Positions 1 to 11,499 of a stretch of 64,000 bases of DNA are shown piece by piece. The position numbers and the translations under genes were made by a program. Every line of letters begins with the position of its first letter. Positions within the stretch are counted from its first letter, which is position 1. A model generated the notes under the pieces. It was not told where the DNA came from. It saw only the letters and a list, made by a program, of their open reading frames with translations, and made no database searches. The DNA comes from Maylandia zebra (lineage: Eukaryota > Chordata > Actinopteri > Cichliformes > Cichlidae): NCBI RefSeq assembly GCF_041146795.1, contig NC_135177.1:22914560-22978559 (forward strand). The letters are read 5' to 3'.

Positions 1-2670
1 TTTTGTCTGTTCTTCTGTAAAACAAACTAAGATTTATTTTTAGAATTAATATTTTGTTTCTAAGTGGAATTGACAATTTAGTCTGTTTCGTTTGTTCTAT
101 TTTGAAACTTAAACGCTTTAGCGGCAGGTTTTGTGTAGTTTGCAATATTTGCCTTTATTTATCTGAAACTGAAGTCTCATGTTCCTTAAGTACATCTACC
201 CTGTTGAACTTATTATGGGAAATAAATATTTAAATTAAAACGAGCTGCTAATTATTTCACATTTTACTTGTGAGCAACGGCACATTTAAATCTTACAAAT
301 ATAGTTATTTGGCTTATATCATGATAGATATCGTTATCGCCTGAAATGAAAAAACATATCGTGATATGAAAAAATCTTATATCGCCCAGCTCTACTCTTA
401 ACAAAATAATCCTGTGTCTCCACTCATGTAGGATTTGGCAATTGATAGGTTTTTATTATCAATTACGACTCTGGCTTCCAAAGACTTTGAAAACAAGGTA
501 ATGAAAATGTTGCCGCCTTTTATTTGGCAATGACTCGCACTGTGATATTGTGACATGATTGTTCAGCCGAGCTCAAGCCAAACTGTGGAACAGGAGGACG
601 TTGTCAACAAGGGCGTTTGTGTTTCTTTGTTTCAGTTTGGATATGTGCAGTGTTTAAGAAAATCCAGTTACAGAAATGTTCAATAAAATTGGAATAACTC
701 TGAAGTGAAAACTATTTTAAGCTGCTCTCTTATTCGCAAGGGTTCGCCACTGTGGGTAACCACATTGTTTTGGAGCCAAAAAGGGATTAGCGTCTGAGTG
801 TTGAGAATTAAAAATGATTTAATAAAGTTTTGACTCAATATAAAATTGAAGTTACAAGTTAACAATAAAATATACTGTTGTCACAATGTTGATGCAACAA
901 ATCTTTAAAGCATTAAAGATAAAGCGGTCCTGTTCATTAATCTGCAATATCACTAAAGCACTACAAAGCCATTTTACAGGTCTGTAAAAGCAGCATTTCC
1001 TCCTCCAGCAGGAACTGTAAAGAGTGACATCTGGTGGAGGTGAAGTGTACATGCGCAATGCAAAAACAAAATGTACTAATTTTACTTCACTGTTTTTTTT
1101 ATTTCAGATTAGTTTCTACTTCGTTATTAAGATATTTGTTTGATTGCACTGTATTGCATTTTATTGAAATACATAACATGTTACTTATATATATTTACCT
1201 GCTGAAAAAAGAGGTATATGTTATCTTATAACCTTGATGTTGGAGTCTAAGTGTAAAAATGCAGGACAAGAGAGAAAATATGTGGGAATACAGTTAAAGC
1301 TTTAAATCAAATGTCATTATATAGACACCGTGTTTGAATATCCTGTTTTCTTAATTATCTTCTATGAAATCCAATAATATCTGAATATGAATATCTTTCT
1401 TATGTTTTTGTCAGTGCTGGTCACATGTACACATATATATATATAAGTGTATGGATACACCAGGAAGAACACATAAGGCTTATGGTAATAGGAATAACTA
1501 TAAAAGTCTAATTTCCTTTGGAAGCTTCCTAATTGCTTGAACCCTCCAAGTACTAAGAAAAGGTGGTTCCTTTATTACCTCATTGAACACATCCGTTAAG
1601 AAAGGACAGAAGATAATACCGCCCCACAGAATCTCGGTGTTTATTACAAGAAATGATCACCATGACAGATTGTGCGTGTGTTAGGTCACAGTGCATTTTC
1701 CATTTCATAACATAGCCTGCTGATATGTTCTGCACCTTTACCCACAGGTCAACACAGCACTGCTGCGACAGAGTTGTTGAGTTTGTGTGATGAACATAAA
1801 TGTATAAATAAAAAAAGCTCTATTAAAGTTTAATGATTACTGTACTGGACCCTATGGAGTAATGGTTGAATAATTTGACTTCAGGTAGACATCATCTCTC
1901 CAGGAGAAAAGTGAAAATAACAGTGGCCCTACAGTATGAAGATGTTGGGTAAAGTATTTTGCATACTGGAGGTTAAACAATCACAACATCCAACCCAAAA
2001 TTATTAAATTTCGGGGTGGAACAGCCTTGTATAGTGCAGTCTGGGTACCACGCTTCTCTATTACGGTGTTGTGCCAAAAACTGATTGTCTGCCAAAAACG
2101 GATTTCCGGTATTTGCCAAAAACTGACTGCTTGTATTTAAACTGCTATAAGTAACTTGTTGGGCTATAATATGTGAAACATATGTCAAATGCATCCCTCA
2201 TGGATGACATAAAGTCATCTTGAGCCGCAAACAACAAAGTAGAAGCCGCAATCAGTTTTTGGCAGTGACTTTTATATAACCTTTATTTATGCAGTTAAAA
2301 AAAAAATCTCATTAACATTAAATATGTCTTTTGTAAGAGTAAGTTGGCCAAGAGCACAGCAGAAATGGCAGCAAATATTACAATAGTTCTGTAAAAATAT
2401 TTTAAGTGGGGATAAAGGACCAGATTGGTTATGATGTAAGTACAATAACACAGAGTTGTAAAGATACTTCAAAAACAGATAATTTTTAAATTCTATATAT
2501 AACCCCTTTGTAAGCCCTGTTCACCGAAGTCTATGCCTAAAGATATTACACATAAAAAATACACAGAAACATTGGAAATCACTTTTTGGCACAACAACGG
2601 ATTCAATAATTTATAAAATCGCCTTTAAAACAAAAGTAACTAATAGAAAGACCGCCATGCTGTTCATTAC
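1..2670 (-). other. khdc4 intron 2 (continues off the window)
   Basis: This stretch follows the khdc4 exon 2 donor. I looked on the minus strand for the next conserved KHDC4 block and did not find it, so the intron probably extends past position 1. The sequence is AT-rich with only short chance reading frames. The one structured part is a cluster of direct and inverted copies of a 16-bp motif at 2072-2264. Confidence 0.5.
2072..2264. repeat. Inverted-repeat cluster, possible MITE remnant
   Basis: TGCCAAAAACTGATTG occurs at 2072-2087. Close direct copies begin at 2090 and 2114, and the exact reverse complement lies at 2249-2264, so the ends form a perfect 16-bp inverted repeat about 190 bp apart. 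A weaker outer inverted pair (GTTGTGCCAAAAA at 2069-2081 and its complement at about 2584-2596) suggests nesting. This fits a small non-autonomous DNA transposon, but I see no clear target-site duplication and cannot name a family. Confidence 0.5.
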
Positions 2671-3301
2671 CTTATCAGGCGGCCCGGGGTTGCCTATCTG
2701 TGAGGGTTTGAGTTTGCCTTTGGCCACCAGCATGGCATTAATCTTGGCAGCCACAGCAGCAGCAGCATCCAGAGCTCCAGTGGGTGCAGCTTCAGCCTCC
2801 CCCATCCCACCAGAGCCAGACCCGGGCCCAGGCTGGTCCCATTTGCTGCGGCGGCTGGAACACAGAAAGACAAAAAACATTAAACTAGTCAAAAAAGTTT
2901 GTATAACCCTCACTTCAGCCCACAAACCCCCAAAAACTCAACCGTGAGGATAAGCAAACAACACCCAATGCTGTTATTGTTGACGTTTTGGAAACCAGAA
3001 CTGTGGTCTAACAGGGTTTTTTCCTCTTTGTATTCAGTTTGCGGTCACAATCACAGGCACTCTGCCACCAAAATTAATTATTTAAAAATATTTTGTTTTT
3101 GAGTAGCTACAGGATAAAAAGCATGAGCTGCTCGCCAGCTGCAGCGCGACAGCACGGCCATGATTATATAAGGCGGCTAACGTTAGCGAGCTAGCCGGCT
3201 ATCTGAAAGCATAAAGGCGGCGGCTAAACAGCACAATAAAAATACAAAAACTGTCCGGGTTTAAAGGCTTACCCGCTGCTCTGAGCCCCACAGAATGACA
3301 T
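2671..3301 (-). CDS. khdc4: KH-domain splicing factor KHDC4, first two coding exons (partial)
   Basis: KHDC4 (BLOM7) is a nuclear KH-domain RNA-binding protein linked to spliceosome assembly and splice-site choice. Exon 1 coding is 3273-3301 (29 nt) and exon 2 is 2671-2854 (184 nt). Joined, they give 71 residues in phase 0, with GT donors at 3272-3271 and 2670-2669 and an AG acceptor at 2856-2855. The protein starts [10 protein letters not shown], then RRSKWDQP, a Gly/Ser stretch, and the block [16 protein letters not shown] followed by AKGKLKP. These blocks are the conserved N-terminus of vertebrate KHDC4. The KH domains and the proline/glutamine-rich tail would lie in later exons, which I could not find in 1-2670, so they are probably beyond the left edge. 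The start is chosen because exon 1 begins at the only ATG that splices in frame into the RRSKWDQP block. The identification is firm; the gene is incomplete here. Confidence 0.9.
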
Positions 3302-3480
3302 CAATGTTTCGTCAGATAGAAAAAAATCCCCGTGAGGAAAATCTCTCCAGACTTCTGCACAGCTCGTACAGTCAGCTGTGCTGATGGCTAGCCGCTTCGT
3401 GTCTCACCGTTTCCGCCTCCGGTTACTGCTGTTCTCGCTCAATGACGCCACCAGAGGGCGCCAGACACCAGCAAGTGTGT
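3302..3480 (-). promoter_or_regulatory. khdc4 promoter region with a CTCF-type site
   Basis: The stretch directly upstream of the khdc4 start codon is richer in CpG than its flanks. It contains CCACCAGAGGGCGC at 3448-3461, which matches the CTCF core consensus CCASYAGRKGGCRS at all 14 positions. No TATA box is evident, as is usual for a housekeeping splicing-factor promoter. Promoter assignment comes from position and composition; the transcription start is not resolved. Confidence 0.5.
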
Positions 3481-3600
3481 TCAAAAGGGGGAAAAAACAG
3501 AAGGTTCAGGTGGGATGCTTCTTCCTCACCTGTCGTGCTACCCTTGGCCAGTGTCTCTTGAGGCGATATCAGAGTTTCCAGTGAAGAGAAAACCCTTGAG

Positions 3601-3624
3601 ATGCCGGACAGGCTTCATGACGAG
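3601..3624 (+). CDS. Candidate divergent first coding exon (very tentative)
   Basis: Upstream of khdc4 and pointing away from it, an ATG opens eight codons (MPDRLHDE) that run straight into a strong donor, GAG|gtgagt at 3625. The divergent arrangement is typical of bidirectional promoters. The peptide loosely resembles syntaxin N-termini, but I could not find a convincing second exon before the GPCR gene, and a match this short can be chance. Confidence 0.15.
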
Positions 3625-3899
3625 GTGAGTTTTAGCAGGTGTACTCCTGCTTAATCCACTGAAAAACCTCATAAATGAAAGGACACAGGTTACTGCACTG
3701 ATTTGTGTTGAAATTCTGTTAGGGTTTCAAATGCGCAAATTTAAACATAGTCAGTCAGTCATCTTTAAATGCGGAATAATTTGTCGGTTAAACTGTGACA
3801 GTAAGCCAAATGAATGATGTTCACTCAGTAAATATATGTATGGACTGATCATACATAAGATTAATGTTTGAAGTTTAACACTTACAGCACTATGATAGC

Positions 3900-3964
<65 letters not shown>
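3900..3964. repeat. (TAA)n microsatellite
   Basis: An uninterrupted trinucleotide array of about 65 bp. It creates spurious poly-Ile and poly-Tyr reading frames on the two strands, which are not genes. Confidence 0.95.
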
Positions 3965-3965
<1 letters not shown>

Positions 3966-4214
3966 GACAATGAAACACATTTGGTGTGGTTTTCCAGTTT
4001 TGTATTTCTGTTTAATACTACTTTTTGGTTTCTGCTTTCTGGTTTTATTGATGTTCTGCTGTGTTTCTGTGTCTTTTTCTTTTTTTTCTTTTTTTTGGTA
4101 TTCTTGTCATGAGTCTTGGTTTCCGTGGTCCACCCTCACCTATGTCCTGTTGTGTAATCAGCCCCAAACACACTGGTGTTTTCTTTATGTACTCTTGTTC
4201 AACCCCTTGTTTTA

Positions 4215-5590
4215 AGTATTTAATCAGCTAATCACATGGCGACAAGTTCAAACCAAGCATCAGATTGGGGAAGAAAATGCTTGTTGATCTCATCTGATCT
4301 ATTGAGATTTTTCCACACTATCATTTATATGGTTTTCAACAAAAAGACAAAATGAGAAAATATGGAGAGAAATGTGGGTGAAAATGCCTTGTTGATGCCA
4401 GAGGTCAGAGGAGACTGGATAGACTGCTTCGACCTGATAGGAGGGCAACAGTAACTCAAATAATCCTCATTACAACTAAGGCAGAGGAGCATCTCTGCAT
4501 AAGCAACCTGGCAAACCTTGAAGCTGATGAGCTACAGCAGAAGAAGAGCACACTGGGTGCCACTCCTGTCAGTAAAGAACAGGAAACTGAGGCTACAGTT
4601 TACACAGGCTCATCAAAACTGGAGCAGAGAAGATTGGAAAAATGCTACCTGGTCTGATGAGCCTTAGTTTCTGCTGTGACATTCATGGTAGGGTCAAAAT
4701 TTGGCATAAAAAAACATGAAGTCATGGCTCCATCCTGTCTTATATCAACAGTTTAGGTTGCTTAAAAGAATACTTACTGTTTTTTTCTTCTTTTTTTTCT
4801 TTTTCTGCTCATTCTGTTGGTTTTTGGTTTTTGCCCTTCTCCCCCGTCCCTCTTCTCAGCTGTTTCTCTTTCCCTCTTTCTTTCTCCCCTTCTTTCCCCC
4901 AGTCAAGTCTGTCCCATGTTCAGTAAGTGAAAATAAAATAAACAATAAAAGGTGAATCAAATGGACCATTATGGCAAGGCTGGGATGGTCAATTTGGTAA
5001 AGTAAATCCGTTGGGCATCTTTCTTTGCCTTTAGACAACAATTCTGATGGCAAAAGAGCCAAACGGGACAGGCAAAAGAAAAAAAAAAAAAAAGTTTAGG
5101 TTGCTTGGTGATATAGTGGTGTGGAGAATATGTTCTCAGCACATTTGGGGGCCCTTGGTACCAATTGATCATCTTTTAAACACCTCAGTCTACACGAGTA
5201 TTGTTGCTCACTGTGTCCTTCCTTTTATGACCACAGTGTACTCATCATCTAACGTTTGTTTCCAGCAGGATCACACCCCATGAAACAAAGCTCAAATCAT
5301 CTCAAACTGCTTTCTTGCGTTTGACAATGAGTTCACTGTACTCAAACGGCCTCCACAGTCTCCACAGATGTCAATCCAGTTGAGTAACTTTGGGATGTAG
5401 TGGGAAGGGAGTTTTACATCATGGATGCATATCTAGTAAATCTGCAGCAACTATGTGATGTAATCATGTCAACATGGACCGAAATCTCTGAGAAATCAAT
5501 CTGTGCCACAAAGAATTAAGGTTGCGCTGAAGGAAAACAGGGTCTAACCCAACACTAGCAAAGTGTTTGTCAAACAGTTTATGTTCCTGA
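4215..5590 (+). mobile_element. Decayed Tc1/mariner-type transposon relic
   Basis: This stretch resembles a common teleost Tc1-like DNA transposon whose transposase carries a DDE catalytic domain. Recognisable parts in order are the 5' noncoding segment (about 4215-4290), the N-terminal transposase region (about 4390-4750) and the catalytic and C-terminal part (about 5100-5570). The reading frame is broken by many substitutions and indels, and a foreign poly(A) insert at 4764-5092 splits it. Terminal inverted repeats are too eroded to place, so the ends are approximate. A second, reversed copy of the same family lies at about 29804-30765. Confidence 0.7.
4764..5092 (+). mobile_element. Poly(A) retroposon nested in the Tc1 relic
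   Basis: A 329-bp insert is flanked by perfect 14-bp direct repeats, AGTTTAGGTTGCTT, at 4750-4763 and 5093-5106. It ends in a run of about 17 A just before the right-hand copy. A target-site duplication plus an A tail is the signature of LINE-machinery retroposition. The body starts with a T/C-rich stretch and then carries unique sequence that I do not recognise; it could be a SINE or a truncated processed transcript. Confidence 0.7.
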
Positions 5591-7680
5591 ATTTGCTGTG
5601 TTGCTTTACTTGCTGTATCCTCATGTTTTCTCTGGCTCGCTTTGTTTTTGGACTTTTCTGTTACTATCAAAGCTATTGAAACTTGTGATTTTTTAAAGTT
5701 ATTCAGCATTCATTGTCCTGCACTTGGGTCCTCTCCAGCTTATCATGATACAAATGTGTTCCTGCTAACATGGACCAGTTTGTGAGTTTTGTAAAGAGAC
5801 TTAAAATTAAATGTTTCTAAACTGACCCAAGATTAAAAACCCCAAGTCTGCTCTGTAAAGCAAAACAGACCCAGTCTTGCAGAGACCCCATTTGCCCCTA
5901 TAGGCTAAGCCAGGCAATGGCATCGTGCCTCCTGGCTCTTAAGCTGTGCTGTCTTACTGAGAGTCACTCTGGCAGGTACAGGTGTTCAGTTACTGACCAC
6001 CCTGGGTTTTCAGAGACAGGGCCAGGAGGTGCAGGTTTCTGTGGAAGGTGAGAACACCTTGCAGGGGGGCAACATGAATCAACAGATTGAACAACTGGCA
6101 GCCCTGCTTGTATTTCTGTTGCTCTGTGGTGCAGGGTGCTGAAAATTATCTGCTAAACTCTGCTTTCTTCAGTTTGATCAGGATCAACATGTGTCATGTT
6201 TTCATACCAGGAAATTGTTGGTTTGCATTTATCTATTGGGCCTAAGATCATTTTATCATTTTTATGGTAGAGGTCATGGATAGGTTTTGGTGTTTTTATA
6301 GTAACTAACATGCTTTTTACTATATGTTTAATTTATTTAACTATATCTTTTAAGTGTGCTGCAGATTTTTTGTTAAATGCAGATTTAGGTAAGGGTAAAC
6401 TTTACATGCTAAAACTGTTAACTTGTAAAGTTCACTGTTTTAACTGACCGTCAGTCATTATCACCGATAAAAAACAAGCATGTAAGCTTACAAGGGAGGT
6501 CAACCTTTGAGCCTTGGAAATTAATCATATTTCTTCACCAGGTGAACAGAGTTTGCTGTGCAGCATTAAGCCATCAGGACAGGAGGTGACCTCACAGCTA
6601 TAGACTTGATTGCTGAGGTGTGTCATTTAATGAGCCACCCGAGCTGGAAGTTCAGTCAGTGCAAAGACAGACGGGTGGAACAATAAGTTGTGTAACACGG
6701 TGCAGCCAAGCCATCATGACTGTAGTGTGATGTTTGTACAGACATGATTAAGTCTTGGTGTAGAACTAGCAAGCCCATTGGAACAGTCTGTTATTGATCC
6801 TGAAGATAAAAGATATGCTTTCTTATTTAATAAAATAATAGATATACTCTCGATCGCTGCCTTTTCATCCTCAGTTTTCAACCCGCCTGTCAAACTAAAA
6901 TAATCAGCCTGGACGACGAGTAGATATTTAGTACTTTTTTATAATGATTTTTATTGTTCAAATTGAACGATGGCGCTTTTCCTTTATTTTCTTACATGGT
7001 TTTATTGTTACACTGGTTGATGATCAGACTAGTGTAAAAATTCAGCCTTTTTTCTACTTGCTCTGCCAAGAAGAGGGTGATATCCTTAATATGGTGACTT
7101 AAGGCACAAGACTCTGTCTGTGAGCTCACAACGGCCCACACACCTGCAGTTCAAACTTTCTGTTTCCACGGGGCAGCCAATCAGAAAAAAAAGAGAGAGG
7201 AGCAAAAGGTTTTGTTCAAGGTGGGCTGAACTGTGAGTCCTGCAAAGTGAATCCAAAATAAACTGTAATACAATTAAAATCCACGGACCTCTGTCTTTCT
7301 TTATTTATTGTGACTTTTAAGAATTTTCAAACCATGGAAAAAAGAACCGAGGTGTCTTCTCCAAAGTTAGGTGGGTTTTTTGGGTTGTTTTTTTTAGCTG
7401 TGGCAGGCAACTAGGCCTAGGGTGGCCAGGTGTCCCACTTTATGAAGGACTGAACACCATTTTTACTCCTTGTCTCGCTGCCCCACATATTGAGACATCG
7501 TCCCACATTTTGGTTGGCTTTTAAGTCAGTACATGCAAGTCTCACCAGAATCAAGTGAGTGCAAGTCAAAAAGAAAGAGATTCATTGAAGCACAGTTACT
7601 AAATGTTTTAAGAAAGAATGTTTTTAAGTATGTTAGGAATATTGCAATAAAAATAAATATGTTATATTTCTCTTTTACAT
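5591..7680. other. Intergenic DNA without a recognised gene
   Basis: AT-rich single-copy-looking sequence with only short chance reading frames. Around 5850-6110 the sequence is less AT-rich and has splice-like AG and GT boundaries (for example about 6013-6046), but no protein family can be read from it. Confidence 0.5.
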
Positions 7681-7689
7681 CATCTTCTT

Positions 7690-7795
7690 AATCTTATTCT
7701 TTCAGCTGCTTGTTTTAAGGGTCACCACAGCAGATCACCTGCCTCCACACCACCCTTTCCCCAGCATCCTCCTGGGACCCGGGACCCTTTTAATC
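7690..7795 (-). repeat. RTE-like LINE 3' remnant
   Basis: The sequence resembles the well-known 3' end of fish RTE-type retrotransposons, read on the minus strand: a block reading roughly 'ggtgaccctt' next to a 'gctgaaag' motif. It is heavily diverged and lacks an obvious coding part. A shorter, more eroded piece of similar type is at about 10430-10495. Confidence 0.4.
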
Positions 7796-7799
7796 CGGT

Positions 7800-10700
7800 A
7801 TGGAAATCTCATTCTTGAGGCAAGGATTTGTCCCACACAGACAAACTCTTGATCTCACCCTCACTCTGATTTTTTCTTTCACTTCACCTCCAGGTGGCAC
7901 TCTAATTCTAACAATGACACTTAGAGCTACATTAGCTGGTCTATATGTCACATTTAGATAGTTATCATACTGGTGTTTTACTTTAACCTGTTGGGCCAAA
8001 TAAATTTACAGTAAGCAAACGTATCCAGCTTGACCTTTATATTTGATTCTGCTGAACACAAGTGTATTTATTTAGTAAATAAATGCTCAGTAAAGCATAA
8101 TAATTATCACTCTTCTTATCTGAAAAATGTAAAAGATCATTTTTCATATACATTCCTATCCCATAAAACCAAATGCTATAAATTCTTGAAAGTTTTATTT
8201 GCCATTTATACACATGCACTAGGTCTTGGTACATAGGAAATCTTGTTCAGAGCTCAGAGCTCAGAGTCAAATAAATACAAATATGTATACAAGTATAAAA
8301 CAAAGTGCACACTGAGGTAAAGTATATTTTTTAACTGATAAAAATAAGAATGAAACAATATGTGACGTATTTAAACAAGATTAAGAAAAGCTGTAGAAAT
8401 GTAAAATATCCGTTCCTCACCAACTGCAGGGTTCGCCGTGTCAGAAGTCAGAGGTCAGAGGTCAGCCAAGTCTTGACGCCTGACTCGACTGTTTACAGGC
8501 AGTATGCTGTGAGAGGAGAAGCCAGGGGAGCAAGAGACACAGAGAAAACAGAGGGAGCAGGAGCGAGCAGGGCATCCATGCCATATTTACTGCCTTTCCT
8601 AGTAAGAGGCAAAGTGTGAACTGTAATGTGCATGTTGGTGGATTTAACCTCCGGCCTTCAAGGCACGCAGGCCTGGGTCTCGCCTGATCCTGGCGGCTGA
8701 CACAGATATGTGAAATCAGGGGACGTGATGAGGAGAAGGGCGCCTCACGTTGGGCTTCGACTGGGTTGAACAATGAGATACTGTCAGTGCCTATGTTTCA
8801 GTTTGCTGTCAAACCAGAAATTACAAGCAGTTTTTTGGGTTTTTTTTTTAATCTTGTGGTTGTGTGTATCACAGGCAGGGTATCATCAACCTGAAAGGGA
8901 TATCTGCTGTTGTGGTGTTATAAATGTTACAGCTGATAACATGTCATAATACCAACCCCTTTTGTTATAAATAAAATGAGAAACTTACAAAGATAAACAT
9001 CACATGAGGTGAGGCCATGCAGAGGAATGGAGGTGCAGACAAAGCAAAGTGTAAAGGGGACACAAAGTGATTAAGAGAAGGAAAACAGATGGGCAGATTG
9101 AATTTTAGAGGAGGCGGAGTGCAAAGGGAATCTTTCTTGTGTATGTCTGGAGAGAAAGGGAGCCTCTTATACACTTCACAGTGTGAATTTGGCCCGGGGC
9201 TGTGGCCTCGTCTCGTCTACACAGCGGGTTGCTTTCCTGAGCGGGCTGCCCAGGGGAGGGGCACCTGCATCAGCCTCAGACAGTGGTCAAGAAGAGAGCC
9301 TGATGGGAGGGGGTGAGGGGTGCTGAAATGGAAAGATGCTCTATGGTTCCAGGAAAGTGACATGTGCTGGATTTATGAAATCTTCAGGTAGAACAGAGCG
9401 ATGCCCTCTGACGAAAATATTTGTCCCCCTTTTTTTCCCCAGTGGTCTCGAGACAATGACACCCTCTGTGGTCTCAGGATGAAATCTAAAGCTTCTGTTG
9501 CACGACAGGATAAAAGTTATGATTGGCACAAATCCGCCTCTGCAGCTACCAACACAAAGTTTAAAGATTGGCCGGCCTGCCATCTGAGACAATATTTTCC
9601 ATCTTATTTCATTGGGTTGACCAAACACAGTGTATTTGAAGTTTATCAAACACTCAGTCATCCCTGCAGATCTGTGGCAGGACTTAATCACCTGATATAT
9701 GGAGGTTAGAATACATCGACACCTCAAACCTGCCCGCTATGCAGAGTCAGAAAATTGAACAACAAGCCCTGCGTGCTTTAATATCCACACTCCTGTTGAG
9801 TGTCTTTTTTGGATACCTTTCATCTTTACACAAGCTACACCCTCCATCTTCTGTCATTTTGGTATGACCCCGGGGGTCCCAAAATCACTGAGTCTCATAT
9901 TAAGACGCCTTATTTTAAATGTATACTGAGCTGGCGCTTCCTCTGAAAGAAATTCCATTTCAGTGGATAAATGTGGTACTCGGGTCTCAGTTGTCTGTGA
10001 ACGGTGGATGGATATTGCATTAGCTTTGCAACAGAAGCGCCCCCGTGGTGTGACTGCACAGGGCTCTGAATAATAACTGCAGTGGGAACGTTATGCTGAG
10101 AAGTAGCCGTGCCAGGTAAATAGAAACACATGGCAGGCGGCATGAATTACTGGAGAGCTCTACAGCCTGCAGAAATAATGGCATCGCAACGCAGAGACAC
10201 ACACAAGCTCCCTTTGACAAACGCTTTTGGTATGTGTCTCTTCAACCTGTTACTGCTCAAGCAGTAATGAGACACATGACTTCAGAGCTTCTTGTGCAGT
10301 CCGGAGGTATTTCTTGAATATATCTACTTCATGTGCAGATAAATAAACCTAAAATTTAAGTTTAGGTTTCATTTTAAACTGCATTATAGCATTAAATCAA
10401 ATTATCCATTGCCTGCACGCTCCCATTATTAAATCTTCCTCCTTTTTCAGCGGATCGCTTTAGGGATCACTACTGTGAATCATCTGCTTATTAAATGGCA
10501 AGAAAAAAATGTTGAGTTGCTAGATATTATAATTTGTATATTATAATAATATTATAATTTGTGAGTTTTACTACTTTGGTCTCCTGAAGTATTTGGTTAT
10601 TTTTCTAAAATGTTGTCTCAGATTCTCCATGAGCATTAAAATGAAAATGTTTATAACTTATTTCTTGAATTATTTTTATGAGGAGGTATGTCCTCTTAAA

Positions 10701-11490
10701 GGAAAAGTTAACCACCATCAGCACAGACGCAGACATACTGTAAACTTTAGAAAATAAGTGGAAACACAGTAAAAAAATAAGATTTTATGGCACGTTTTAT
10801 TTTTGAACTTGTTGTATCAGTTACGCTGAGCCAGTGCTGTTCTGAGTTTCTGTGAGCTTTGATTGATTTGTTTTCAAAACACTCAAATCTACCCTGATAT
10901 CTGATCTTGTGGCTCGTGTCTGTGTTTTGGCTTCCTCGAGCCTCCCGGTGTTTTCTGAACCCACTGCACAGGCAGAAAATAAGTGGAGAAAGATTGGAGA
11001 TGGCATGTGTCAATAGCCTCAAGCCAGACTTGAATCAGGGACCATATAATCACATAGTAACTTAAACCCCTTGACCTCAAAGTTCACACCTAACCAGAAA
11101 GCTCTGTGTTTCTGACCAGTTACACTCTGCCCCTTTTGTCCTGTTATCCCTTCCCCAACGTTACTCCTGTCTGTCAAACGGCAATATTTGCTCATGTGCG
11201 TCAAAGAGCAGCAGGGTCTGCGACACAGTACAGAGCAGCCTTTGAGTCAGACAGACAGAGACAGACCTTTGCAAACGAGAAAGACCTTCAGGACTGGCTG
11301 TCATGCTGACACAGACACAAACAAAAGTACGAGTGGAACTCAAGGACTTCTTGACCGTATTGTGCCTTTTCCTTAGCGATCCACATATTTTATACCTGAA
11401 CTTTCCTGTTGTCTTGACATTTGTTGTTGTTTTTTATATTTTTAGATTTCTGGTGGTGTTGATTACCATTAGTAAAAAGATCCAGTGACA
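7800..11490. other. Intergenic DNA between khdc4 and the GPCR gene
   Basis: Apart from the DR1 array and an eroded RTE fragment at about 10430-10495, I see no gene. The segment around 9390-9700 is of higher complexity and is open on both strands for about 300 bp, without a recognisable protein. It may be conserved noncoding sequence. Confidence 0.5.
8445..8464 (+). promoter_or_regulatory. Perfect AGGTCA direct repeat (DR1) array
   Basis: Three hexamers spaced by single G residues: AAGTCA (8445-8450), AGGTCA (8452-8457) and AGGTCA (8459-8464). The last two form an exact DR1, the site type bound by PPAR/RXR, HNF4 and COUP-TF nuclear receptors. The site lies between khdc4 and the GPCR gene and its target is unknown. 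A 7-bp tandem repeat arising by chance slippage is the alternative. Confidence 0.4.
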
Positions 11491-11499
11491 CAGTGAATT

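Noticed and set aside
1028-1045. Near-CTCF motif CCACCAGATGTCAC (also near 63160)
   Set aside because: Mismatch at a key G of the core; the two similar occurrences may come from dispersed repeats.
3751-4215. Open frames with poly-Ile or poly-Tyr
   Set aside because: Produced by the (TAA)n microsatellite; no coding signal outside it.
10036-10052. CTCF-like motif (GCGCCCCCGTGGTG, minus strand)
   Set aside because: Four mismatches to the consensus when aligned; not distinguishable from chance.
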